Shown piece after piece: positions 1 to 12,699 of a DNA stretch of 64,000 bases. The stretch comes from Aphelocoma coerulescens (lineage: Eukaryota; Chordata; Aves; Passeriformes; Corvidae). The stretch lies in the NCBI RefSeq assembly GCF_041296385.1, contig NC_091015.1, positions 57,416,345-57,480,344 of the forward strand, given 5' to 3'. How positions within the stretch are numbered: position 1 is the stretch's first letter; the number at the start of each line of letters is the position of its first letter. The notes under the pieces are model-generated. The model had not been told where the DNA came from and did not search any database. It was given only the letters and a program-made list of their open reading frames with translations. The position numbers were made by a program, and so were the translations under genes.

Positions 1-336
1 CATATTGCATGGGGCTGCAGGAGGGATTCAGGCAGGGAGGAAAGCAGGGACATAGAAGGAAGAAGAAAGGAAAGTCAAGTTAAAAGAGAATTTTAAAGAA
101 TGTGAATATGAATCCTGCAAAAGAGGGGGGATTTCCATGAAGAGTTTAGCTTTGTCTCATTTATTCTACAGTCAGAGTAGGTAAAATTCTTGATGTTAGC
201 TGAGTAACACTGACTTATAAGGCATGTGAAATATTACAGCAGAAATACAGTTACTGCCTACTGCTGAACTAAAGATCAAATGTATTGCTAAATTCTGAGA
301 TTTATATCATTTTTCTCCCATTAGTTTTTTGTTTGG

Positions 337-362
337 TTTTTTTTTTTTTTTTTTTTTTTTTT
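337..362. repeat. poly(T) tract
   Basis: An uninterrupted run of about 26 T. It could be the reverse of an old poly(A) tail, but no retroelement body is recognisable next to it. A second run of about 16 T lies at 427-442. Confidence 0.9.
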
Positions 363-3046
363 AATCTATGCAGCAGAGGCTATGAGTGTGACTGTACTGG
401 AGGGATATTAACTCATGGAAAGGAGATTTTTTTTTTTTTTTTCTGGAATTCAGTAGCTGGTAGTAAAGATGAAATGACATTACCTCTATTGCTACTTCAG
501 GAATATTGTATTTATTACAGTGTGTTCCCTACAATGCCAGAAAAAAAATAGGCTAGCTTTCTCATCTTGTTTAAAAAAGAACTGATGCTTCTTTGAGCAG
601 ACTGAGTGGCTACTTCTGGCCAGCATCTAGTCATAGTTGCATTATCCTCAAAGGAAAATCACTCTATTAAGATTTTTCGTTTAAGGTTTGACTGTCACTT
701 TTTTGGACCTTTATGAAATGCTTTCAATTTGTTTACATTCTACCAGGACTCAGGTAGGTCTATTACAGCTGTTGAGATTCATGTTAGCTTTGATAATATC
801 TAAGGAAGATGTCCAGAGCATTTTTCTTGGATGCCAGGCAGGAACTGTTAAAAAAGCCAGTGTTGTTGAAGGGCAGACTTGCAGCCTGGGGAAGTCTGTG
901 GGAGCCTAAGCTTCTGGGGTAGGCAGGAGCTCAAAAGCCCTTCACCAGCACTGCACTTGAAAAGGGATCTTCTGAGTTGCATTGGTCCCCAGCTACCTAC
1001 CCAGAAAGGAGGGGACAAGCTGGAGAAACTAGGAAGAGGGCTTTATTTCTTCTCCTTAAGGAATGTTTTGTATTACCTCATTGTCCACATTTTAAATTTG
1101 TGTATAGTTTCCTGCATCTACATACAAAGGCACGATGAGGTTACATCAAGAGATAAATAGGCATCCACACACAAGGAACAGACCACGTAAAACCAGAAAA
1201 TGTGAGGAAATTAAATGCAACTGAATAATGCAAGTACAGCTTAAGTAGAGGTGAAAGGGAAAGTACAGTGTGGGTTTGCTTTTTTTCCAAGTATACTTAT
1301 GGCATGAGTGTCTGCATCCACACAATGTTTATAAAAAGGCCTTTTCCTTAACAGAAGAACCACCATCCATTTTCTTAACAGAAATCTCTAAACTTGGCTA
1401 AGCTTGGAAATATGGAAGTTTTTCCTGTAAAGACTCATTGTATCAGAGAGCCTCATCATGGTTTGTCAGCTCATCAGCATTTGTGTGAGAATAGGAACAG
1501 AGAGGGAAGAAAGAAGGGCAGAGAGTGAGTGGGTGAGGTAGCAAAAAAGGTAACTGTTTGCCTGGATGTGTAACGGTCAGGAGGATGAAATCCATTTATC
1601 ATTACAACTAACTACAGGAGGTAGATCTAACTGCTGTGAACCTGCCAAAGACTCCTGCGTGCCCATACTTCACGAAACTGGTACATGATTCATCTCGTGG
1701 CTACAGTTTAACAGCAGCACTTCACATTCTGAAGCCTGGATAGGCTCACACTTTTCTCTCTTTTTGTCATAGGTGAGTAGCTTTCTATTACAGGACCGGC
1801 TGGAAAACAGCAGTTCTGCTTAGCAGAAATATTCAAAGTTTGAATGATTTTGTTCCACGTATGCATAAAAAACAACTGCAGCTTTTCAGAATGTCTTTGA
1901 GATAGCTGTGGGCCAGAGAGGGAAAAGACAGACAGACTAGCCATGCAGGGGAACAGACAGCTGACCAGTCTTTGTAGGCAAGGTTCAAGACCTCGCTCTG
2001 ACAGAATCTCAGTGGTGTTCACTTCACTTAAATCTGAGCTTTTAACTCAGCTGTAGCTGCCTGCTATGGTCAATGGAAAAAGAATTCTGCTCAGAGAGGC
2101 TAATTTAGATCACACAAAGCAGGCTTTTCCTCTAAATCACCTTTGATAAAACAGTTTTGGTCTGTGTTCCATTTATAACATAGGGGAACTTAACTACTAA
2201 CTTACCTGTCTATAGCTGGTCTCTAATAACAGGTGAGGCTGTACAATATAACCTAGGATGCAATTTTTTTTCTCTTCTTTTCTCTGGAAATTTAACCTGC
2301 AGTCAGGGAAACCTCCCAAGCAAAAATTTACACAATCAAGAAACTGAACAATTCCTCAAGACCTGATGTTTTGACATTGACAAATAAACACTAAGTGCTT
2401 TTATTTAAAGCAATCAACAAGCATGCATTTCACTGGAATGCTCCTTACCAGAAATGTCTGGCAAATAAGTTACCTTACGTTTATTTGTAAATTATTCCTT
2501 AATTAGATAATTTAAATTAAAAGAGGATGTGTGAACATAAGTGAGAAATTATCTAATAACACTTACAAATAATATAAATAAGTACACTAAGAGGCACAAC
2601 AAAAATGGTATATGCTGGGTCCTTGAGTTGACTGATACTAGCTGATAAGAGCAGATGCATTTTAAAAATGCATATGAGGCTGAAACATCTGAACAACTGG
2701 ATTCTCAATTTAATTGCACAGAAGTTTACCATGCTGAATTTTGCCTGGAAGGTTTATTACTTGTGATCATGGAGATACCCAGTCCAAGGCCATTTCTCAC
2801 CCTTTGTATGCACAAAGGCAATAGAGGCTGGGTCAGGGCTTTTAGACTCTCATTTCAATCTCAAAATAGTTTGATTTTGGGAACCACAGCATTTAAACTG
2901 GCAGGGAAAACACTGTTAAATCAATGATGAATAGTGCACCTATATAAGTGACATTTTAGAAGGTGACTTTTTTACATCATGCCAGAAATCTGACCCTTGG
3001 TTGACAAAAGCTGATGCCTCCCTTCACTAAGAATGAGCAATTTTTG

Positions 3047-3069
3047 AAAAAAAAAAAAAAAAAAAAAAA
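3047..3069. repeat. poly(A) tract
   Basis: A run of about 23 A ending before AAGTCAAATACTG. I see no target-site duplication and no recognisable retroposed body upstream, so it is recorded only as a simple repeat. Confidence 0.9.
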
Positions 3070-5199
3070 GAAGTCAAATACTGAGGTAATGGCATCTGTC
3101 TGTAAGATCTTATTTAACAGTATTTGCTACAATAATCTGTCAGGTTGACTTTGCCCTCTCACCTGTAGCCGTGCTTCCAAAGCATACATTTCTTTGTCTT
3201 ACTCTGATGAATAAGTGAAAAAAAATACTCTAAACGCAGATTTTAATAGCTTTGTGAATACAAGTTTATAATATCTTGCTACTTTCTTCGTTAAGCCTAA
3301 TCATCAGTTACTATAGGTCAGCTTCATTTTCCTTTTCTATTCAGAATACTAGACTGCTAAAATGATCTTTATTAATAAAGCAGTGCATGTGTGGCATTTT
3401 AATAAAGCTTTTAAATGGCACTCAGAGATGGAGCATATTATGTATACAGAAAAGAAAGGCATTAAAGTTGTTGCTGTTACTTGCCTAAAGGATTGCAGTT
3501 CCATATTGAACTTTCAGACTCCTGTGCTGGGAAATACCTCTCTCTCACAATTATTCATGCTATGGTATTTTTAACACAACTGCAGCCCCCAAACAGTAAC
3601 GCTTCCATTTGACAGTACTTAGCAAACTACTCTCATCACCTAGAAACAGGTCAGCTAAGAAATGCTGACCTGTCAGGGAGAAATATTCCATGAGCCTCTA
3701 GCATGTTTATGTGAGACTACAGACATGAAACTCGTTTCATTTTAATAAATAAGAAGATGTGCAAGCCATTTGTCGTATTTAACTGCTGATGTCAGAGACT
3801 CAAGAAATCTCTTTTTCAGACATCCATTGTAAATACGTTTTACAGGATTCCTAAGTTAAATTCCCTGACAAGGAGCATTTACTCTATCAATAGGTCTACT
3901 GAATTAAAGGGAGTTTCCTCCAACTGAGGTGTATGTCAAAGGAAAACAAAGTCAAGTCAGTCACTCACACATAGATTTTTCATTTTCACAGCTGGTCCTC
4001 CTTGCTAACGAACGTGCAAAGTTTGCTTAAGCTGCAGCACTTGCCTTGGAAGTGCTCATTTAACACTGAATGACTGAATGACTGCTTGCCTATGCAACTG
4101 GAAGTTGTGCAGGACTGAGTACTGTGTTAAGAATATTCAACTCATGCTCACATCGGAAAGCCTAGTCCTCTGTCTGACAAACATGAGTATAAATTTATCA
4201 AATATGCAAACTTCTACCCATCAGGAGTATACAGCAGTGGCTCCTAGGCAATAGGCAAAATGCTTGTCATACAAAGAATTACAGTTTTCTAACAAGTGGT
4301 TATGATTTACTTACATTTAAATTAAATACAGTGCATGGGAAAAATGAACCTTAAGCCAGGTTTTGGATTTCAAAAATCCAAAATTGATGTTCTCCATTCC
4401 CTTGTAGAAATTTCAAGCCTTCAGCACTCTCAGATACCTAGAGGTATATTTTAGACTCCATCACTCTTTGGAGCATGGCACAGAAGGACCTGAACTAGTA
4501 TCAGTAGGAAGGTATGAATGTCTCAGCAGTGGTCTGGAAAGCAGCAGAGCTGTCTTGAATGTTCTTGGATGTGTAAGGGACATAGAATTTCTTCAAAGCT
4601 GTAATACTAATACTAATGCTATGAAATGAAGATAAATAAAAAGGCTCTGTGAATGGGTGCTCTTGGAAAACTGCATGAAAATAGTTACCTCAAAAAGGAA
4701 ATCTGGACTAAGAAAAGAGTCTGCAAAGAATGGTGGGGAGGGGAACAAGAGAAAGAAAATAGTAAAACAAATGGTATGGAAAAAAACCCTGGATGTTTCA
4801 AGCACAGTTCCTTAGGTCAAATGATATTAATTGTCAAGAAAAGCTGAGTGAGTTCTTTGAAAATATATTTAAGGAAATGTCAATGAACAGATTTGGGCTA
4901 CAGAATGAAAAAGAAGAAAAAGGCTGTGGTACAGTAAAGACAGGGTAAAAGACTGGTTTGGAACTTCAGCAAACACTTCAGCTTACCTTCTTCTCAGAAC
5001 CATGATCCTGGGGAAAAACAAAAGGAATAATAGGAAAGAGATTACAGAAATTTATGGCATGACATTAAAAAAGCAGTTTAATGTGTCTGTTGAGGTGAAA
5101 GGGAGAAAAGAAACTAGTTAAACTCTGTTATAAAATTTTACTTTGAAAGTCTAGAAACAAGTGTCCTTAACAAGCTTTATCAAGACAGAAATGATGTAA

Positions 5200-5640
5200 A
5201 GTGAAATGGAGGTCTCTGTCAAGAGGCAGAAAATGTGATCCCAGCAAATACAGATTTGTAGATCTGACCTCAAGAGAATTTGACAAAACCAAATCAAAAT
5301 GAAACAATAAAAAAAAGATAAATCCTCCTAGATCAGTTGTAATGAATAAGATGAACAATTTTCTAGACAATTTTCTGGAAAATGTTTTAGGTCAAAGGTA
5401 GATTGTGTCTACTTGGATTTTGTTTAAATTATTGAATATGCTGCTGGAAGGGAATCTGTTAGCCAAGACAGAAAAGAAGGAAAGTAGTAAATAAGTTTTA
5501 TGGAAAGTTCAGTGGGAGATGGTTACTGTTGAAAGGAGAAGTTGAGGGTTGGTTATTGGTGGAGTTCTTCAGAGAACAGCACTGACATAGGGTCAATATC
5601 GCTCTCTCTACTTTTATTACTGGATTTTTTGCAAAGATTA
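5200..5640 (+). mobile_element. decayed CR1-like LINE fragment (reverse transcriptase region)
   Basis: Two pieces of a non-LTR reverse transcriptase can be read on the plus strand. Positions 5407-5421 encode VYLDF, which matches the V-Y-L-D-F-S-K-A-F-D block of CR1-type enzymes and is soon followed by stops. Positions 5552-5584 encode VIGGVLQRTAL, which resembles the ...SGVPQGSVL... block that comes next in the same family. The two pieces are in different frames, so there is at least one frameshift, and several stops interrupt both. The stretch just upstream, around 5240-5285, also vaguely follows the preceding CR1 region. The copy is truncated at both ends and has no 3' tail here. CR1 is the dominant LINE of bird genomes. 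The assignment is by eye and rests on short blocks. Confidence 0.55.
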
Positions 5641-5664
5641 CACGTCATAAGGCCATTTCCCTCT

Positions 5665-6420
5665 GACATTGTTGAGGAATACATTTAGTGCAGACAGCTC
5701 TGTGTGCAGCTGCAGACTGAGCTCTGGGTGGCAGGACCCCAGGCAAGACTGTGAACTGCTGACCCTTTGCATAACAAAGGGTGTGGGGACCTGCGGCAGA
5801 GCCTGGTGGCACTCAGAGACACTCCCACGCTTACCTGTAAAGGTATAAACCCCCAGGGTTTCCTTGGTTTGGGGTCCCTCCTTGGAGGCATCCACCTCAA
5901 GCTGCTATTTTGCTATTGTACCATGATTAAATTGTGTTAAGGATTGAAATGGTTGAGAATGTGCTATGGGAAATCTGGGATCAAGTGGGTAAGGAAACCT
6001 GGTGTGACTGTATGAGTATGGGATGTGCAGCTGGGAAGGGGCCTTGGTCCCAGCTTGGGTGGTCCAAGAGTGACTGTGCCAGAGTGGCTCCTGGATGGTT
6101 GGACAGGGAAGTTTCTTTAACGTGAGGTGGGAGGCATTTGTCACATGTGGGGAGGCCTGGATCTTGAGGAATGGGGTCAGGGAAATATGATGAAGTTCAG
6201 CAGCAGAAATCCAAACTTCTGTGCCTGAGACCTGATTCAAACCACTGTAGATGAGGACAGACAAATGTATCCTGCCTGGATGTCCTGGAAATTGCAGAAA
6301 AATAGAATGGAGACCTGTGGTTCACCAAGGAGTGACTATGAGACACAACATTAGAGGCAAGGTTTCTGGGAGTTAGTGATACCGTACAAGCTCTCGTAGA
6401 GAATGCCATGCACAAATTCA
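5665..6420 (+). mobile_element. LTR-like block, possible solo or partial endogenous retrovirus
   Basis: A moderately GC-rich block that follows the CR1 remnant directly and differs from it in composition. It contains a TATAAA at 5844-5849. Downstream is a stretch around 5850-5950, rich in ccc/ttgg runs, that resembles the R-U5 part of avian ERV LTRs as I remember them. No reading frame resembling an intact gag, pol or env is present. I could not define both ends or a target-site duplication, so the boundaries are approximate. It could instead be unrelated single-copy sequence. Confidence 0.35.
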
Positions 6421-6901
6421 GTCACCCTTTTCCAAGAAAGATTATTCAATACCAAAATGGGGGCACAGCTCTGCTACTAGAATGAGATGAAGAATGGAGA
6501 GTTTATTTTATGTCAGTCCAGATTATTTAGTATAGAAAATAAACGGCTGGTAAGAGAGATGAAAGTCTATTCTTATGTGATGGAAACCTTCACCAAGAAT
6601 GGAAAAGAGATCTTTAAGCTAAAGCAATATTATTTAAATTACAATGCCACACAAGCTGGCAAAAAATAAACATAGACTGGAATTACAAGAGGGTGAAGGC
6701 TAGAGGACATCCCCATGCCATTATTAGAGCATACAGGTGTTGGAAAGGCTTTCTAAAAGTAGCGGTAAAAGCTGAATTCAACAGAATTACTTTATGAAGA
6801 AGAATACAGCATAAGAGACTGAGACTGTGGACTGAACTCTCTTCCAGCTGTGTAAACAACTTGTTTTCTTTCAGTGAAAATTTGCACTTCTTTTAAAATC
6901 C

Positions 6902-6922
6902 TTTTTTTTTTTTTTTTTTTTT
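6902..6922. repeat. poly(T) tract
   Basis: A run of 21 T. No recognisable retroelement body is attached. Confidence 0.9.
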
Positions 6923-9673
6923 ACCATACCAGATTTCAGTCAAGTAATTTTTAGTTGTTGAAGGGTAATAGATGTCTTCTCCATTTTGGCACCATTGAAA
7001 GTGTGGATAGAAGAGAATGAACTGATCACATTTCTATTTTGTCTTAGATATCCCAAAGTGCCTAGAAATTTATCTGACATATATATCAAAGTAAAAACAA
7101 TACCAGAGAGTTTCAATCAGAATGAGAGTAAGAAAGAAAAGTCAAAATAAGTGTAAACAGAAGAATGAGTCTGCTGAAGAGACATTGATAGGTTAGAGTA
7201 TTACTTTCCTGCTTTAAGGAAACCTTCCTTTATATAATTTGTTGCAAAACACATAAAAATACTTAATCTAATTTCTTTCCCTTAGTCTTACCTTCACAGC
7301 ATGTACTCACCATTTTACACAGAGGCATGGAAGTAACACTCAGAAGGAGAACTGTTCTTTCTTCCCCTTTCACGGGATGTTTTTAAGCTGTTTGGTATTC
7401 CTTTGAAGACTACAGCAGTAGTTTACATGCTGGATATTTATCACTGGTGTGGAGAGTGAAACACTAACTGCACACCATACTCCCTGCCCTTTTAAAATAT
7501 TGATGAGTAACCATCTATGGAGCCTCATAAAGTATTAACTCTTTAAGTGGGGAAGATCTCTGCTTAACAGCATAGCACAAGTCCTATGTGATTTAAATCC
7601 CACACAATCCAAAGAGTTTCAAGCTGTTTATGTTTGTTCAATATCCAATATTAACTCCTGGTTTTGAAACCTCATGTAAGCAATATTGCTCTACTGATCC
7701 AGCAGGTCTGTAAGTTCAATCTTCTTGATTGATGTGGGAATATTTATAAATGAAGTCTACATCTTGAACTTCAATGCTAAATCCTTTTATTGGCTTCCTA
7801 TTCTTTTTAACTTCCATTTTATGTACTGCTTATCAGGTTAGCTCATGTTGGAACAACTGTGTTGCATCTCCTGAATTGCCATACCTGAATTTGAAGACAA
7901 TGCATTTCCCTGAATATTGCCCACTAGGTGGTCAGTGTGTGAAAGTGTCAGACTGAGACTGACTCATTTATTTTTTGAAATACATAGTCCAGATACCATA
8001 TTTATTTGGAGATCCAATTTATCTTTTTTTCTTCAGTTTTTTAGCTGTTCAAATTACCTAGCTGACCTGAGTGTAAGAGATTTCTTAGACCCACGAATTT
8101 GCAGTTCAGAGGAAAATTTTGAATCCTTCCAAAGATGCGTGACTACAGTACAACCCAATTATAGCTGTATTTTATTAAATAAAGTAGGTGGAAATGGCAA
8201 AACTGTGGGAAATAAAATTTGGTCTTCACAGAAATCCATCAATATTTTTAAATAAGTAACTTTTACATGATTGCCTACAATGGTAGAAGCAGGACTTGAT
8301 ACCCCTTCTGAGGTGTATGAGAAAGCCTGAAAGACATTTAACATATGGACATGAAACTAACAGCTTGAAGATCAGCAGTGCTAATCCACCCTAGTGGTAC
8401 TAGCTCAGACATTGTAGATGCTCAGGTGTCCCCTAAAACGTAGAAGTGCTAGGGGAATTTTCAAAGATATACCCTGTTTTCCAGGAATACCCCAGCCATT
8501 ACTCACAGAAGAGTGATAACAACTTGATTCATACCTAAAGAAATGAGCAGATGGGTTCTTTCCTCTTCATATACAAATGTCAGTGAAATAAAACAAGAAC
8601 AAAGTTAAAATTATGTGCCAGCTACGCCAAAACATAAAGAAATCATGCCACGTGTAGGACCTTTCTTTGGACACATATTCCTTCAAATTTTAGTTTTCTT
8701 TACTAAATTCCAAGGTACATTTAGATAAAAGACATCAGAAATATGATCTCTGATTGCTGCTACTAGATTTCTGCTTATATTGCTAAGTTAGTGATTCAAC
8801 AAATGTGCAGTGTGTCTTTAATTGCTACCACCAGGAAGAAATTTTCCCTCAGGATTCATTAAATGATGACTTCCTCCCTTGCTGAGTTGTAAATTTAAAA
8901 AAGTCTTTGGCAAACTAGTAATCTGCCTTCTTGAAAACCAGATGTAAAGGACCAAAACAGGTGGGAGCCATAACCACAAACACATGAATGTAATAAATTT
9001 AGCAATTACATGCATTTTTGTGGTACGCTCCTGAAGTAATTCTCCTAGTGAACTTTTAAGTATCCACTCAAGTCATACTAAGGTGTGAAATTAATGTTTT
9101 CAAGAGCCAATAAATTAATTTAATAAATTAATTATTAGTTTTGCAACATTCTTAGCCATTCAGGCTCTAGTGTTTTTAGCACAGTAGTTGTACCCATAGT
9201 ACCACAGGATGGCTCTTTCAGCAGCCAGGGTGTTCTCACCTGCAACTATGCTCCTAATCCATAGGAAAAGGTGGTGGGAGGCTTTTACATGAGTTTAAGA
9301 GTGAGCTGCTTTCCTGCAACAGAGGTGTGTGACTAACACATGAGAGTCATCCTTCCAAATTTTGGCTGCTTGGTAGCAGCCTGAAGTTCTGCCTCTCAAA
9401 CTCAGTGCTAGTCAGAAGTTGCAGTACCTGTTCCCTGGCATCTTCTAAGTACAGTCTGGAGGGTGCAAGATAAAACTAATTTCTGGACTTTATTGTGACA
9501 AGGGATTGTGTGCCACCCATGTCTATGATTCAGTTGGACTGGAAACAAGCTTGCAGCTATTAGTTCTACGTTATTTTTTCAAAATTGCTTTTCTGCTGAA
9601 GTGCTATCAAATGCATTTTGAAGGTTGCTATTATCCGTGTTGGTTCTGTTCATATATTTGGAATCATAATAAG

Positions 9674-9732
9674 TGGAGTGTTTTGCCACACAAAAAAATT
9701 GTCAAGGTTGGAGTGTTTTGCCACACAAAAAA
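9674..9732. repeat. two-copy direct repeat, 24-bp unit, 35-bp period
   Basis: The 24-base unit that starts TGGAGTGTTTTGCC and ends in CACACAAAAAA occurs at 9674-9697 and again at 9709-9732. An 11-bp non-repeated spacer separates the copies. The copies look identical, which suggests a fairly recent local duplication. No function is apparent. Confidence 0.85.
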
Positions 9733-12026
9733 GTCATTGTGGGGTAATTAGATCCTGCACAAACTGTTCTGCAGTAAATGCAGCAGATGAACTTGTTAAC
9801 CTAAGCAGCAGAGAGTACCTGAAGAAAGCTTAGTTTTCTGTGAATGACAGGCTAGCTCCTTCAGCATGGGACACCACAGGATAAAAGCACTGACCAATGT
9901 TTCTGTCAGTCTCTAGTTTTTGAAGTATATCAATTATCCGAGAAAATAAAAAACCAAAAAACCAAGCACACACAACATCTTTATGAAATCACAGAATTTT
10001 TTCCATCTTCCTGTTTCCTTGGACCAAAAAATGAAAGCTTATTACCCCAGTGATCAGAAGACTCTTTTGACTCTATCTATTGAAATGACAATACATCATG
10101 CTATCTGATCATATTTGCAACTCTAAAATGTGAACACACAGATTATTTGTTTACTAAGAATATCTCTATCCAAGTAATGGCATCAACTGCATGGTCATAA
10201 CTTTTGCCTATTCCAGTGTATTGCTTCAAATGCTCAAAAGACAATAGATGATGATAATGTTTGATTATAAACTAGTTTGTAGCCTATTTGTTCCCTGGCC
10301 AGATGTGCCTAATTCCTGTTGTCATCCTTGGAAGCACAAACAGCAAGAAGGAATCCTCTGTGCAGCTCTTCACTTTCTCTCAGTTTTGGATCCATGCCAG
10401 TCAGTTTGTTTTGGGAACAGCATTCTGTGATCCAGCAGGAAAGTCCCTCAAGCACCATTGTTATCAAGCGGCACATGGAGCTCCTTAACCATTCTGGCAC
10501 TGGGCGAGGAGCATAGCTGGGATCACGGGGAGCACACAGCCCACCGGGCCCTGTGCACAGCCCAGAACACTGGAGCAGCTGGTGCTGGCAGTGCAGTGAA
10601 GGCTGCAGTTACTTTTGGGACCTCACTAGGGGCAAAGCTTCCCATTGCTGTGTAACAGTTCAGCAGTTCCAGAGAAGTTGACTCAGGGGAGTGGGATTTA
10701 GGTACCGTATCCTTTTACAGCCTGGGCTTATACCAATAATCCATTTGCTTTACATTTTCCATGAATCAGGGAGACTCCAGTAGTGCTAAATGTGTATAGT
10801 GAATATTGTATGCTATTGTTGCTGGAAGAGCTCTTTTCTTTTAAAGAGGGTGTATTACACAGGGAATACCTCAGCTCTCCTCCTTGGAGTATAGCATCTA
10901 AATAAATGCATAAAATAAAAAATCCCAAAGTCCACGTCAAAACTCTACCCACACAGACAGATAATTTCAACTCACTCTCCAGAAAGTGGAGAGCTATAAC
11001 TGCAGAATAATGTAGCAGTCTTTCCATATCAGAGCCAGGAAGGCACTGCCTTTAAACTCAGGCCAGCACAAACCTTCCCTGTCTAGCAGCTGTTTTGCTC
11101 ACACAGTACCTCCTGAGGCTTTACCCACCTGTAAGCCCCTAGTGACAAGGACCTCCCTATTTTTACCTGTTTACACAGCATCACTATGAAGTTCACAGAA
11201 AGATCTGTCAGGTGCTATCATGGAATCAATCATAAGTAACAGAGGATCAGTAAAAGCACATTATCCAATGCACAGAACTTTCATTATGTAAGGTTACTGC
11301 TTTACCTTTTACCTCTCTATCTTCCAAGTAACATCCTGGCAGTCTGAAAAACTTTTCATATGCAAGTCAATTAAAATTTCAGAGGCTATGCCATTTGAGC
11401 TAAAAGTTGATTTTCAGTAAGGTAAATTGAACCACATTGAAAAACTCACAAACAGAAAAAAGGCTGTGAAAACAAAAATCCTTTTCTGGGTGGTGTACAT
11501 AACGTTCATTGTGATAAAACTGTCACTTATCTCCTGTTTTAACAGACTCATTAAACAGTGAAAGTTCACTTATGAGTCTGCCAGAGAAGGAAAGTCAGGT
11601 GAAATACCCCAAGCCCCCAGACAAAATTATTTTCCCTGAAGCTTTGAGAAAAATCAATTTTTCCAACCAAACCCTTTCAGTGATACTTGATGTGAAAATA
11701 GCTGACAATATCCATTGACAGTGATCCCCTCCCTGAGCTCTGTCACTACCCCAGGACATTACTGTAATGAGGAGGAGAAAACACAGGCAAAAATCCACAA
11801 ACCCAAACATCTCAAAAGGCAGGTATTTTCCCAGCGCAGACTCCTGAGGTGACAGGGAGAATTCAGAAGCAGGAGTGTCGGAGCAGGCACCGCAGTCAGA
11901 GGTGGCTCATAGCACTCTGCTGCTGATCCTGGCACAGGGCTCCAAATGAAAATCAAAGCAATACATCTCTTTTCAAAACAAAGAAAGACGGAAAAAAAAC
12001 CCCAACAAATCTCGTTCTCCAAGTAC

Positions 12027-12143
12027 CTTTGATTCCTGGCTGGTAGTTGATGCTGGAGAGGGGGGCTGCTCTGTGCTCTCCACTTCATTCTCTTTCTCCA
12101 CACTATCCACGCTGACTTCAGTCGTGCTGCTCGGAGGAATCAT
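12027..12143 (-). CDS. candidate first coding exon of an unidentified gene (39 codons)
   Basis: On the minus strand an ATG at 12143-12141 opens a 39-codon frame that runs exactly to an AAG|GTACTT splice donor, with GT at 12026-12025, giving a phase-0 intron. An in-frame TAG lies seven codons upstream at 12164-12162, so this ATG is the first possible start. An A at -3 fits a good start context. The peptide begins MIPPSSTTEV and ends ASTTSQESK. It is acidic, rich in Ser, Thr, Glu and Pro, and would be disordered, as is common for N termini of transcription regulators and scaffold proteins. Reading through the donor meets a stop after 18 more codons. The upstream polypurine tract and GC-richer DNA fit a promoter. 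I do not recognise the protein family and the next exon was not found. It may be a chance frame, but the combination of signals is unusual for this window. Confidence 0.5.
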
Positions 12144-12296
12144 TTTACCTCTAAAACACTGCTACTATCAGGAAAAAAAGCTACAGATGGTTCTTTCTTT
12201 TTTCATTTAATGTCCTCTTTCTTCTCTGGTCTTCTAGAGCAAATGAACTCCGACCGCTTGGTTTCACTATATTTGCCAGACTAGAATTCTCTGGAT

Positions 12297-12354
12297 TTTC
12301 TTTTTTCCCCCCCTTCTCCTCCTCCTTCCCCTCCTTCCTCCCTCCCCTTTCCTA
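12297..12354. repeat. polypyrimidine/polypurine tract
   Basis: About 58 bases that are almost entirely C and T on the plus strand, and so G and A on the minus strand. Such tracts are frequent in TATA-less vertebrate promoters and can form triplex DNA. It lies about 155-210 bp upstream of the minus-strand ATG, within the putative 5' UTR or promoter. Confidence 0.8.
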
Positions 12355-12522
12355 TGCAATTGTGCTGCGAGGGAGTAAGTTATCGATGGTTCTGTAGGTC
12401 AGTTGTGTGCCTGCTTTTCCCCGGTACTCCTCCCCTCCATATGAAGCCTGGAGGTGTGGAGCAGAGTCGTGACCGCCAGCCCCACAATCTGAGAGGAGTG
12501 AGCTGAAGCAGCAAGCCCAAGC

Positions 12523-12524
<2 letters not shown>

Positions 12525-12553
<29 letters not shown>

Positions 12554-12555
12554 GG
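12525..12555. repeat. (CA)n microsatellite
   Basis: About 15 CA units, bounded by GCCACG on the left and GGGGCACTGG on the right. The minus strand can be read as a Cys/Val repeat, but that is the dinucleotide and not a protein. Confidence 0.95.
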
Positions 12556-12647
12556 GGCACTGGAGGGAGGAGTTGTATTTCTAATGCTGTGAATAGCTTC
12601 GGAGAAGCATGTGCTGTCATAGTAGTGAAAGAAAGTAATGCGCGCAT

Positions 12648-12682
12648 GCACACACACACACACACACATGCACGCACACACA
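12648..12682. repeat. (CA)n microsatellite, interrupted
   Basis: A second CA repeat with TG and CG interruptions (ATGCACGCACACACA at its right end), about 95 bp from the first. GCGCATGC lies at its left edge. Confidence 0.95.
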
Positions 12683-12699
12683 GAGGCAGGCAGTGTATA

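Larger units (their letters stand above)
1..5190. other. AT-rich non-coding stretch, no gene seen
   Basis: No frame here looks like a real exon or gene; open frames up to about 100 codons have ordinary intergenic composition and no recognisable motif. It holds two T runs at 337-362 and 427-442, an A run at 3047-3069, and a short tandem of a GACTGAAT-like unit near 4068-4085. If the minus-strand exon at about 12.1 kb is real, this stretch is most likely its downstream intron, but nothing in the sequence proves this. Confidence 0.6.
6430..12020. other. non-coding stretch, probable intron of the minus-strand gene
   Basis: No supported gene or exon. It holds a T run at 6902-6922 and a spaced direct repeat at 9674-9732. 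A locally GC-richer patch lies around 10485-10665, with no recognised element and no splice-bounded frame. On the minus-strand gene model this would be the first intron, but the acceptor and the second exon were not found. Confidence 0.5.

Noticed and set aside
285..551. 88-codon frame with long Phe runs
   Set aside because: It is the translation of two T tracts.
12352..12681. Minus-strand frames of 92 and 109 codons rich in Cys-Val
   Set aside because: They are translations of the two CA repeats; the rest has no coding signal.
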